A stretch of 11,878 nucleotides of DNA from Bacillota bacterium (GTDB taxonomy: Bacteria; Bacillota; Bacilli; Bacillales_B; DSM-18226). The position numbers and the translations under genes were made by a program. The notes beneath the pieces are model-generated. The model was not told the origin of the DNA. It ran no database searches and saw only the letters and a program-made list of their open reading frames with translations. This document shows, one piece after another, positions 6,850 through 11,878 of the stretch. Position 1 is the first letter of the stretch. Every line of letters starts with the position of its first letter. The stretch spans positions 1 to 11,878 of the forward strand of contig JAKACS010000036.1 in assembly GCA_021821235.1 (NCBI GenBank), written 5' to 3'.

Positions 6850-7269
6850 ATGTTAGCAATGCCTGAAGTTGATTATATCAAACATTTAAGAAATGAAGAA
6901 GACTTATCAATTAATGAAATTGCAAAAAAGACTGGATGTAATTGGAGGACAGTTAAGAAATATGCAGATGGGGAGATTTTGGAGGCTGAGCCTAACTTCT
7001 CAAAAAATGGAATGATGTATGAGGAGGGGTACGGAGAAATCGTTGATTTTTGGCTTGAGGAGGACATGAAATTAAAAAGAAAGGGAAGGAGAAAAAATAA
7101 AAAGATTTATGAAATGCTTAGAGATGAACATGGATTTAAAGGGTCCTACAGAACCGTATGTGAATATATGCACCATAGGGAACCACAGCTTAAAGTAGCC
7201 AAAATTGAACGACATGAAGTAAGCCGAACCGTACCTTCTAGAAATTTCACCTTTGCTAATAAACTTTAA
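6850..7269 (+). pseudogene. istA: IS21-family IstA transposase, N-terminal remnant
   Basis: About 140 residues match the start of IS21-type IstA: MLAMPEVDYIKHLRNEEDLS, then an HTH (INEIAKKTGCNWRTVKKYADG, about residues 21-41), then GEIVDFWLEEDMKLKRKGRR and KIYEMLRDEHGFKGSYRTVC. Full IstA proteins have several hundred residues with a DDE catalytic core and are followed by istB. Here the similarity fades after about residue 115-130, the frame stops at 7267-7269, and neither the core nor istB is present. It is therefore an inactive fragment left by a deletion. A GTG 21 bases upstream would give a longer start, but IstA proteins usually begin at this ATG. Terminal repeats of the IS could not be identified. 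Confidence 0.8.
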
Positions 7270-7641
7270 TCCTGGAGGATAACTTCATTTTGCAACTGCT
7301 TTCTTTCTATTAGAAGGAGTCCAGTAACCGACTTCCCCTTAATTTGATTACTTCAAACACAACGTAACTAAGTGTCCCATTTTCATGGTTTATCTTTTTG
7401 ACTGGTACCATGACATCAAAACTTCAAAATCGGGTTCCCCGGTATTGTCAGCCGGTTTATTTGTTCTTTGTAAAATCATTGGCTAAACAAACACGCAAAT
7501 CGCCTCAAGATAATTGTACGAGCCTAAAAAGCTTTTATAATTGGTGTATTTTATCATTCATAGGTGAATCTACCATAAACACGGGGGGCGACTTATAAAT
7601 AAAAAGTCCAGAAATGTCTCCCCAGACGAAACTTCAAAGAA
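7270..7641. other. Non-coding stretch between istA remnant and recombinase
   Basis: No convincing gene. A plus-strand frame at 7398-7598 lacks a ribosome binding site and has no recognisable features. A 7-bp inverted pair TCATGGT (7383-7389) and ACCATGA (7407-7413) may be left over from an IS end. A short GTCT-CCCC-AGAC hairpin (7616-7627) lies just downstream of the recombinase stop on the minus strand and could be a weak terminator. This is probably the scar of deleted IS or cargo sequence. Confidence 0.4.
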
Positions 7642-9159
7642 TTATTTAAAATCAATTAAAAGCTCAAAGGGCTTCTCCCCTCCATTATCGCTTTGTTCTT
7701 TCCAGTACCAAACCTTCTCTATAACTTCATGTAGCAGCTTATTTGTCTTTACAGGGTCGGATGTATCCATTGATAAGAGTTCCATTATTTTTTGTTTTAT
7801 TTGCTTTTTTCTATCAATCTCAGCCTTAACAGAAGCACCCTCAAGTTTTTTTAATTCCATCTGAATAGCCAATTGTTGTTCACGAATTGATTTAATTTCT
7901 TGTATCGCTTCTTCATCAGTGTAAATACCTATTTTATGCCCATTCTGCACATGCTTTTTCTGTTCTTCTAATGAAATGTATCGGTTTGAAAGACCTTGCT
8001 GCTTTTCTATTACCGAATTAATAAATTTATCAGAACCAGATAGAACCATTTCTATTTCTTCATCTATTTTATCAAGGTGCAAGCGTAGCTGTTCAATAAT
8101 TGCCTTTTCTACTCTACTTGCTTTAACTCCATTATTTTGGCAACGCTCACTTGTTTCAAGTTTAGCTTTTTGCGACTTTGAAGCATAACAATTCAACACG
8201 TAGAGCTCTCGCTCATTTTTGTTTAGAGTTGCCCTTGCGCTACGTTTTACGTATTTATTACAAAAAGAAAGGGTTTGTCCACATTTAGGACATACTAAAA
8301 GACGGGATAATGTATATACACCTCGTTGAGTTGTTTGGGGTACTACTCTTCTTTGCGACCTTAATACCTGTGCTCTGTTAAATGTTTCTTCGTCTATTAA
8401 GGCTTCATGAGCGTCCACAACATGAATGGGCTCCTGATTTCCAAGCTCGTAGTGTACTATTCCCCTGTATGCGATATTGCCAAGAATTAATGAAATTGAC
8501 CGAATTGTAAAAGGCTTATTTTCATTCGTAGTATGGCCAAAGAGATTAAGATTCTCAACTATTTCAGCTTGATTTAAACCTTGATTTGCATACATTTCAA
8601 AGATGGAACGTACTATATCTGCTTCTTTTTCATGAGGTTTAAGTTTTTTAAATTCATCCTTTTCGTAACCATAGGGAGCAATCCCAAACCAAACGCCTTT
8701 TTTAATAGCTTGGATACGCCCTCTAAGAAGCTTTCTTTTTGTCATTTGCATAAAATAATTATCCATTTCCGATTGAATACCTGAAACAAAAATATCATCA
8801 TCATTAAAAAAATTATAAGTTTTGTTAAGGGTAAATAGCATTAGTCCATTAGCTTTCATAAACCTTTGGAAAAGCCCAAAATCTGTTCTATCCCTAGTTA
8901 GTCGGTCCTGGTCTGTAACAAGAACCCCATCGTAAATATCCTTATCTAATTCGCTTAACATTCGTTGTAACTCAGGTCGCCCTTTCCAGTTTTCAGAACT
9001 CCCTTCCTCTGCAAATGTCACATATTCCATATTGTTATTCACTGCATAATCAGTTAGTAACTCAATTTGCCTCTCAATTTCTAGGGATTCTGCGTCCTTA
9101 AGTCTTGATTTCCTCACATATATAGCTACCAGCCTTTTTTGTACGTTTGTTTTATTCAT
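7642..9159 (-). CDS. Large serine recombinase (site-specific integrase)
   Basis: A 505-residue large serine recombinase. The N-terminal resolvase domain has AIYVRKSRLKDAESLEIERQ with the nucleophilic serine at about residue 18, and the arginine motif TDQDRLTRDR (about 83-92). The recombinase domain follows (IAPYGYEKDE, then YRGIVHYELG). A zinc ribbon has CPKC at about 290-293, with further cysteines near 324 and 340. A long charged coiled coil (about 350-460) and a C-terminal tail complete it. All expected parts are present, so it is probably active. ATG at 9159 is chosen over TTG at 9165 because AAGGTGG lies seven bases before it. Its start is only about 90 bases from the right junction in the broken yfkAB, the usual place for an integrase next to its att site. 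No excision factor gene was recognised. Confidence 0.92.
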   Translation of the reverse strand: MNKTNVQKRLVAIYVRKSRLKDAESLEIERQIELLTDYAVNNNMEYVTFAEEGSSENWKGRPELQRMLSELDKDIYDGVLVTDQDRLTRDRTDFGLFQRFMKANGLMLFTLNKTYNFFNDDDIFVSGIQSEMDNYFMQMTKRKLLRGRIQAIKKGVWFGIAPYGYEKDEFKKLKPHEKEADIVRSIFEMYANQGLNQAEIVENLNLFGHTTNENKPFTIRSISLILGNIAYRGIVHYELGNQEPIHVVDAHEALIDEETFNRAQVLRSQRRVVPQTTQRGVYTLSRLLVCPKCGQTLSFCNKYVKRSARATLNKNERELYVLNCYASKSQKAKLETSERCQNNGVKASRVEKAIIEQLRLHLDKIDEEIEMVLSGSDKFINSVIEKQQGLSNRYISLEEQKKHVQNGHKIGIYTDEEAIQEIKSIREQQLAIQMELKKLEGASVKAEIDRKKQIKQKIMELLSMDTSDPVKTNKLLHEVIEKVWYWKEQSDNGGEKPFELLIDFK

Positions 9160-9201
9160 AGCCAACCCACCTTCACTCTCAACCTAATACTCTATAATGC
9201 T

Positions 9202-9229
9202 ATTATATCAAGCTTTTTTCTTGGCGCAA
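9202..9229 (-). promoter_or_regulatory. Promoter of the serine recombinase
   Basis: On the minus strand TTGCGC (9224-9229) and a perfect TATAAT (9202-9207) are 16 bases apart, about 45 bases upstream of the recombinase start. The promoter lies between the right junction and the recombinase, next to the ATTTATTAC arm (9231-9239). Recombinase bound at the att site could therefore affect its own expression. Confidence 0.55.
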
Positions 9230-9230
9230 T

Positions 9231-9256
9231 ATTTATTACGTTCAATATATTGGATG
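9231..9256. other. Probable right attachment junction (att site) of the element
   Basis: The host yfkAB frame (minus strand) ends here in HPIY (9245-9256) and a TGA (9242-9244). The sequence beyond, toward the recombinase, has no yfkAB similarity. ATATTGGATG aligns with ACATGGGGTG at the left junction. The arm ATTTATTAC (9231-9239) pairs with GTAATGAAT at 5953-5961; with the two element ends joined, the arms would be about 16 bases apart around the crossover. Confidence 0.55.
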
Positions 9257-9901
9257 AACTTCATGACGCTGGCAATGCATTTCGTCAGCGATTTGACGAT
9301 GAATTTTTTCCAAATAAGGCAGTGTCCGTTTGTTTAACATTGTTTCGGCTGAAACCATTACACCCGCCTTCACGATTTCCCGGCTATTTTCTACCATTCT
9401 CTCAAAATAGTTGACCCGTTGATTGTATTCAGGCTGCCGTTCCATCCTGGCAAAGCCAGCTTCAGCGAATTCGTCCACCGTTCCCCAATTATGGGAGATA
9501 TGTAAGACATCAAGATAAGGAATGATCAGCTCATATCGATCGAGTTCTAATGTTAAATTGGAATTAAGCTGAGTCCGAACTCCACGTTCATGGGCATATT
9601 TTAAAATTGGTACCACATAATTTTTCACGGAAGACAATGAAAGCATCGGCTCTCCACCTGTAATGCTTAAAGAACGAAGCATCGGGATCTCATCTAACCG
9701 GCGCAATAGCAACTCGATCGGCAAAGCTTCCGGATCTTTTGTTTGAAGCGTATAGCCGACTGCACAGTGCTCACAGCGCATATTGCACAGCGTCGTCGTC
9801 GTAAACTCGATATTACTTAGTTGCATCTCCCCGTATTGTTCAATATCCATATAAGCTTCCCACGGATCATAAAAAGGGGAAATTTTCTTTATTGTTGTCA
9901 T
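9242..9901 (-). pseudogene. yfkAB: yfkAB, host 5' half cut off by the element
   Basis: 219 residues: the complete N-terminal radical SAM half of YfkAB, with DPWEAYMDIEQYG, CNMRCEHC (C39, C43, C46) and SITGGEP. It ends abruptly at RHEVHPIY followed by a stop from the element. The C-terminal part with the CxCxxxxC motif is absent, so the fragment is probably not functional. The start at 9901 has AAAAGGAG upstream and overlaps the rrf2 stop as ATGA, so the intact gene was translationally coupled to rrf2. A longer open frame to 10042 exists but runs inside rrf2 and is not used. Rejoined with the host 3' half now in the 5477-6670 gene, it would give about 373 residues. Confidence 0.85.
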
Positions 9902-10338
9902 GTTAAACTCCTTTTCTCTTTTTCGATAATATCCTTTACGACATCTTCGATCGTTACATTTCCAAGCGCCTTTTCCAACGCCAGTTGCGCAGCGGAAAAC
10001 AGCGGTTCGATTGCATCTTGAATATTTCTGCCGACAGGGCAATCAGGATTAGGTTTGTCGTGAATGGTAAACAATTCTTTGTCCTGAACGACATTTACAG
10101 CCTTATAGACGTCAAGCAGTGTAATATCGGATAACGCTTTGGCTAGTTCCGCTCCGGCAATCCCCGGACGTACGTTCACCAACCCCGCATTCTTAAGCAT
10201 GCCGGTAATTTTTCTAATCACAGCTGGATTTGTGTTTACACTTCCTGCGATAAATTCTGAAGTGCTGACTCCACCTTCATTGATGGCAATAAGTGCTAAA
10301 ATATGAATTCCAACAGCAAAACGGCTGCTGATCGACAT
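9898..10338 (-). CDS. Rrf2-family transcriptional regulator (YwnA-like)
   Basis: A 146-residue winged-helix regulator. MSISSRFAVGIHILALIAI is the family's typical start. The recognition region NTNPAVIRKITGMLKNAGLV (about residues 36-55) and the wing RPGIAGAELAKALSDITLLDVYKAV follow. It has a single cysteine in NPDCPVG (about residue 100), not the three that bind Fe-S in NsrR or IscR. Redox sensing would therefore have to go through this thiol, as in HypR/YwnA-type members, or the protein senses something else. ATG at 10338 is chosen because AAGGTGA precedes it; a GTG nine bases upstream would overlap that site. The gene overlaps yfkAB by four bases downstream and is divergent from the reductase gene. 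Operator-like sites lie on both promoters. Confidence 0.88.
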   Translation of the reverse strand: MSISSRFAVGIHILALIAINEGGVSTSEFIAGSVNTNPAVIRKITGMLKNAGLVNVRPGIAGAELAKALSDITLLDVYKAVNVVQDKELFTIHDKPNPDCPVGRNIQDAIEPLFSAAQLALEKALGNVTIEDVVKDIIEKEKRSLT

Positions 10339-10367
10339 CCCTCTCACCTTCCTTAAATCAGTACATC

Positions 10368-10399
10368 ATTATAGTACACTTGTAATTTGTTTTATTACA
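10368..10399 (-). promoter_or_regulatory. rrf2 promoter with overlapping 19-bp operator-like site
   Basis: On the minus strand a perfect TATAAT (10368-10373) lies 30 bases from the rrf2 start, with a poor -35 region. The site TGTAAT-N7-ATTACA (10381-10399; its extended arms CTTGTAAT and ATTACAAG reach 10379-10401) covers the -35/spacer region. This fits negative autoregulation. Confidence 0.6.
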
Positions 10400-10442
10400 A
10401 GCGTATGTTCCTTCATCGATTTCACAAACTAGTTTAAAATCA

Positions 10443-10472
10443 TTGACAAATAGCCTTTGTTGTAACTATTAT
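10443..10472 (+). promoter_or_regulatory. Promoter of the reductase gene
   Basis: A perfect TTGACA (10443-10448) and TATTAT (10467-10472) are separated by 18 bases, about 55 bases upstream of the reductase start. It should be strong when not repressed. Its -10 box lies inside the palindrome at 10461-10479. Confidence 0.65.
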
Positions 10473-10498
10473 AGTTACATGTAAGCGCATTGGTTACA
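10461..10498 (+). promoter_or_regulatory. Two abutting 19-bp operator-like palindromes
   Basis: The first site, TGTAACTATTATAGTTACA (10461-10479), is a perfect palindrome apart from its centre base. It is followed without a gap by TGTAAG-N7-GTTACA (10480-10498). Both share the layout TGTAAN-N7-RTTACA with the site on the rrf2 promoter. The first covers the -10 box and the second covers the start region, so a bound protein would block transcription of the reductase. Confidence 0.7.
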
Positions 10499-10528
10499 AC
10501 GAATACACAATTTTGGAGGAATCATACA

Positions 10529-11401
10529 ATGAAAATGTTAGTAACAGGAGCAACCGGAAAATTAGGAGCAAAAATCGTGGAGGTATTGCTGAAAACTGTC
10601 CCAACGAGTCAACTGGCAGTCAGTGTTCGCAATCCCGAGAAAGCAGCAGGCTTGCAAGCGCGTGGTGTAGAAGTTCGCCAAGGTGATTTTGACCAACCCG
10701 AGACATTGGATACTGCTTTTGCAGGTATTGATCGCTTATTAATCATTTCTGCGGATGGCGACAACGAAACAAGGATTCGCCAGCATGCCAATGCGGTAGC
10801 TGCCGCAGAGCGTGCCAGCGTGAAATTCATTGTCTATACAAGCCTTGTGAATGCAAATGAAAGCACGAACCTATTCGCGCCAACCCATAAGGCAACCGAA
10901 GAAGCGATCATTAAAACAGGGATTCCTTACTCCTTTTTACGCAACAACTGGTACTTGGAAAATGAAATTCCAAGCATCCAAGGTGTCCTGGCAGGTGCTC
11001 CATGGGTGACGTCAGCAGAAAACGGCAAGGTAGGATGGGCACTTCAACAAGATTATGCAGAAGCTGCGGCAGCTGTATTATCGGGCACCGGACATGAAAA
11101 CACCATCTACGAGCTTTCAGGTCAGCTATTAACGCAAGAAGAACTTGTAACCGCTCTTGGCACTGTTTTGGGTAAAGAGGTTCCTATCCAGCATGTTGAT
11201 GATGCTGCCTATGTCGAAATAATGAAAGCTGCCGGCTTACCAGATTTCCTCCTCCCTATGCTCGTTGACATTCAAAAAAGCATTCGCGAAAATACATTGG
11301 CCATTGCGAGCAATGACTTTGAAAAATTAATTGGCCGTCCTGCTACGCCAATTAAAGAAGCACTAACTCAAATTGTCAATGGAATCTCGCAACCAAAATA
11401 A
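10529..11401 (+). CDS. NmrA-type NAD(P)-dependent reductase, YtfG/QorB-like
   Basis: A 290-residue protein of the atypical short-chain dehydrogenase group (NmrA/QorB). The NAD(P)-binding glycine motif VTGATGKLG (about residues 5-13) starts the Rossmann fold, followed by VRNPEKAAGLQARGVEVRQG and DFDQPETLDTAFAGIDRLL. Later features are VKFIVYTSLVNANES and YSFLRNNWYLENEI, which resemble the NAD(P)H:quinone oxidoreductase QorB/YtfG. Members reduce quinones or related electrophiles in the cytoplasm. ATG at 10529 is preferred over a TTG at 10490 because GGAGG lies nine bases upstream. The gene is divergent from rrf2, has a strong promoter covered by operator-like palindromes, and is followed by a clear terminator, so it is a single-gene unit. 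The exact substrate is unknown. Confidence 0.88.
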   Translation: MKMLVTGATGKLGAKIVEVLLKTVPTSQLAVSVRNPEKAAGLQARGVEVRQGDFDQPETLDTAFAGIDRLLIISADGDNETRIRQHANAVAAAERASVKFIVYTSLVNANESTNLFAPTHKATEEAIIKTGIPYSFLRNNWYLENEIPSIQGVLAGAPWVTSAENGKVGWALQQDYAEAAAAVLSGTGHENTIYELSGQLLTQEELVTALGTVLGKEVPIQHVDDAAYVEIMKAAGLPDFLLPMLVDIQKSIRENTLAIASNDFEKLIGRPATPIKEALTQIVNGISQPK

Positions 11402-11414
11402 TTGAATTCAATCG

Positions 11415-11451
11415 AAAACCGGCCATTCTGATGTAACAGAGGCCGGTTTTT
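11415..11451 (+). terminator. Rho-independent terminator of the reductase gene
   Basis: Arms AAAACCGGCC (11415-11424) and GGCCGGTTTT (11441-11450) are perfect complements and are followed by a further T. The 16-base loop can form a small TCTG/CAGA inner stem. It lies 14 bases after the stop codon. Confidence 0.85.
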
Positions 11452-11461
11452 ATAAAGAAAA

Positions 11462-11477
11462 CTCGCCGATTGGCGAG
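11462..11477 (-). terminator. Hairpin, terminator-like on the minus strand
   Basis: CTCGCC and GGCGAG are separated by GATT. On the minus strand the stem is followed by TTTTCTTT, so it could stop transcripts arriving from the right. On the plus strand no T tract follows. Confidence 0.5.
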
Positions 11478-11516
11478 CCTTTGGCGGTTCATGAGGCGTA
11501 GTTGCCCTGATGCGTT

Positions 11517-11540
11517 CAGAATTTATGGATATAAATTCTG
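11517..11540. repeat. Perfect 10-bp inverted repeat
   Basis: CAGAATTTAT and ATAAATTCTG are separated by GGAT. It is AT-rich, has no T tract, lies in the gene-free stretch after the reductase, and has no assigned role. Confidence 0.6.
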
Positions 11541-11603
11541 ATTAGCTAAGAAAAACCGGGCAAAAGCCGCCCAGTCCTTTTTAGTTTGGCGGATAAACGG
11601 AGT

Positions 11604-11796
11604 CTGTTGATTTCCGCTCCAGGCACTCGCTTTCCGGGGGGCGTTCGCCGAGCTTCCTCATCGCTTACGCTCTTGCGGGGTCTCGCCTGTAACGCTAATC
11701 CCCCAGGACTTTGAATTCTCTTCATTGAAACAACATCGCACGAAGGAAATGCGAATGCATTTTCGAGGAGTCGGTGCCTTCCGCTCCAATCAACAG
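11604..11796. repeat. Dispersed repeat element with complementary ends (about 193 bp)
   Basis: The element begins CTGTTGATTTCCGCTCCAGG and ends GGTGCCTTCCGCTCCAATCA plus ACAG. The outer ends CTGTTGATT (11604-11612) and AATCAACAG (11788-11796) are perfect complements, and inner AGGCAC and GTGCCT also pair, so the whole unit can fold as a long hairpin or cruciform. The word TTCCGCTCCA occurs near both ends in the same orientation. It is GC-rich relative to its surroundings (GCGGGGTCTCGCC) and has no ORF. From memory this family of sequences occurs in many copies in Bacillus-type genomes; I could not check. The bases after it (11797-11878) show nothing I can assign. Confidence 0.7.
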
Positions 11797-11878
11797 GGTG
11801 CTATAAACCAAATCAACCCCAGTTTACCTAATATTCCACATTTTATTGGTATCTATTTGGAGATAGTCTCTTCTAGAT

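Larger units (their letters stand above)
5946..9250. mobile_element. Mini-integrative element in yfkAB, with serine recombinase
   Basis: About 3.3 kb lies between two HP(M/I)Y-encoding junctions in yfkAB. From the right it holds a large serine recombinase, an unassigned stretch, an istA remnant, a promoter, and a 5' half of yfkAB that reads in frame into the host 3' half. The host 5' half stops two codons past the right junction, and no other 3' half exists in the window. Joining host bases left of the left junction to those right of the right junction gives an uninterrupted RHEVHPMYPSDFAS reading frame. Apart from the recombinase and the replacement gene half there is no visible cargo. The element may be a decayed version of a larger one. 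Boundaries are accurate to a few bases under this model. Confidence 0.7.

Noticed and set aside
7398..7598. 66-codon plus-strand open frame in the element
   Set aside because: No ribosome binding site, no features, and it lies in probable deletion scar sequence.
5477..9901. Simple tandem duplication of yfkAB as the origin of two copies
   Set aside because: The copies differ by about a third in protein sequence over the N-half, one lacks its C-half exactly at a recombinase junction, and the other has a doubled HPMY; integration explains all three.
9902..10042. Upstream extension of the broken yfkAB frame
   Set aside because: It lies within rrf2 in another frame; the ATG at 9901 has a proper ribosome binding site and matches the usual YfkAB start.
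9898..10338. Assignment of the Rrf2 protein as NsrR or IscR
   Set aside because: Only one cysteine is present; the three cluster-binding cysteines are missing.

Overview
The window looks like chromosomal DNA of a Bacillaceae-type low-GC Gram-positive bacterium. The evidence is strong AGGAGG-type ribosome binding sites, sigma-A-like promoters, and a gene set typical of Bacillus relatives: a MocR-type regulator, a YfkAB radical SAM protein, an Rrf2 regulator, a YtfG/QorB-like reductase, an AbrB-Doc toxin-antitoxin pair, and Bacillus-style intergenic repeats.

Layout. Positions 1-291 (minus) hold the first 97 residues of a dicarboxylate/amino-acid:cation symporter. A minus-strand terminator and a 64-residue unknown protein follow. 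Positions 1088-1418 carry two copies, exactly 205 bp apart, of a six-unit 21-bp repeat. This array runs into the 3' end of a minus-strand MocR-type regulator (1390-2789), which is broken near its C-terminus by a one-base frameshift. Divergent from it is an APC-family amino acid permease (2914-4206). Next is a two-gene toxin-antitoxin operon (AbrB-type antitoxin, Doc toxin; 4377-5056) with a nested inverted-repeat operator and a terminator-like hairpin.

The most interesting part is 5477-9901. A minus-strand operon of an Rrf2 regulator and yfkAB is interrupted. The yfkAB fragment stops at HPIY (9242). Just beyond the break lies a large serine recombinase (7642-9159), then a degraded IS21 istA fragment, then a complete yfkAB-like gene (5477-6670). 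The complete gene contains HPMY twice, 21 codons apart. The simplest reading is a mini-integrative element of about 3.3 kb inserted in yfkAB. It carries its own promoter and N-terminal half of yfkAB, so integration builds a hybrid, in-frame yfkAB. Removing the element would rejoin the host halves in frame (...HEVHPMY-PSDFAS...).

To the right, the Rrf2 gene (9898-10338, minus) and a YtfG/QorB-like NmrA-type reductase (10529-11401, plus) diverge from a 190-bp region. That region has three 19-bp sites of the form TGTAAN-N7-RTTACA, two of them directly abutting. After the reductase come terminators and a 193-bp repeat element with complementary ends (11604-11796) that resembles a repeat I remember from Bacillus genomes.

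How the genes work together: the Rrf2 protein probably controls itself, the original yfkAB and the reductase, as a redox or electrophile-type response. The insertion has moved yfkAB expression to a promoter in the element. No rRNA, tRNA, CRISPR array or riboswitch was seen.
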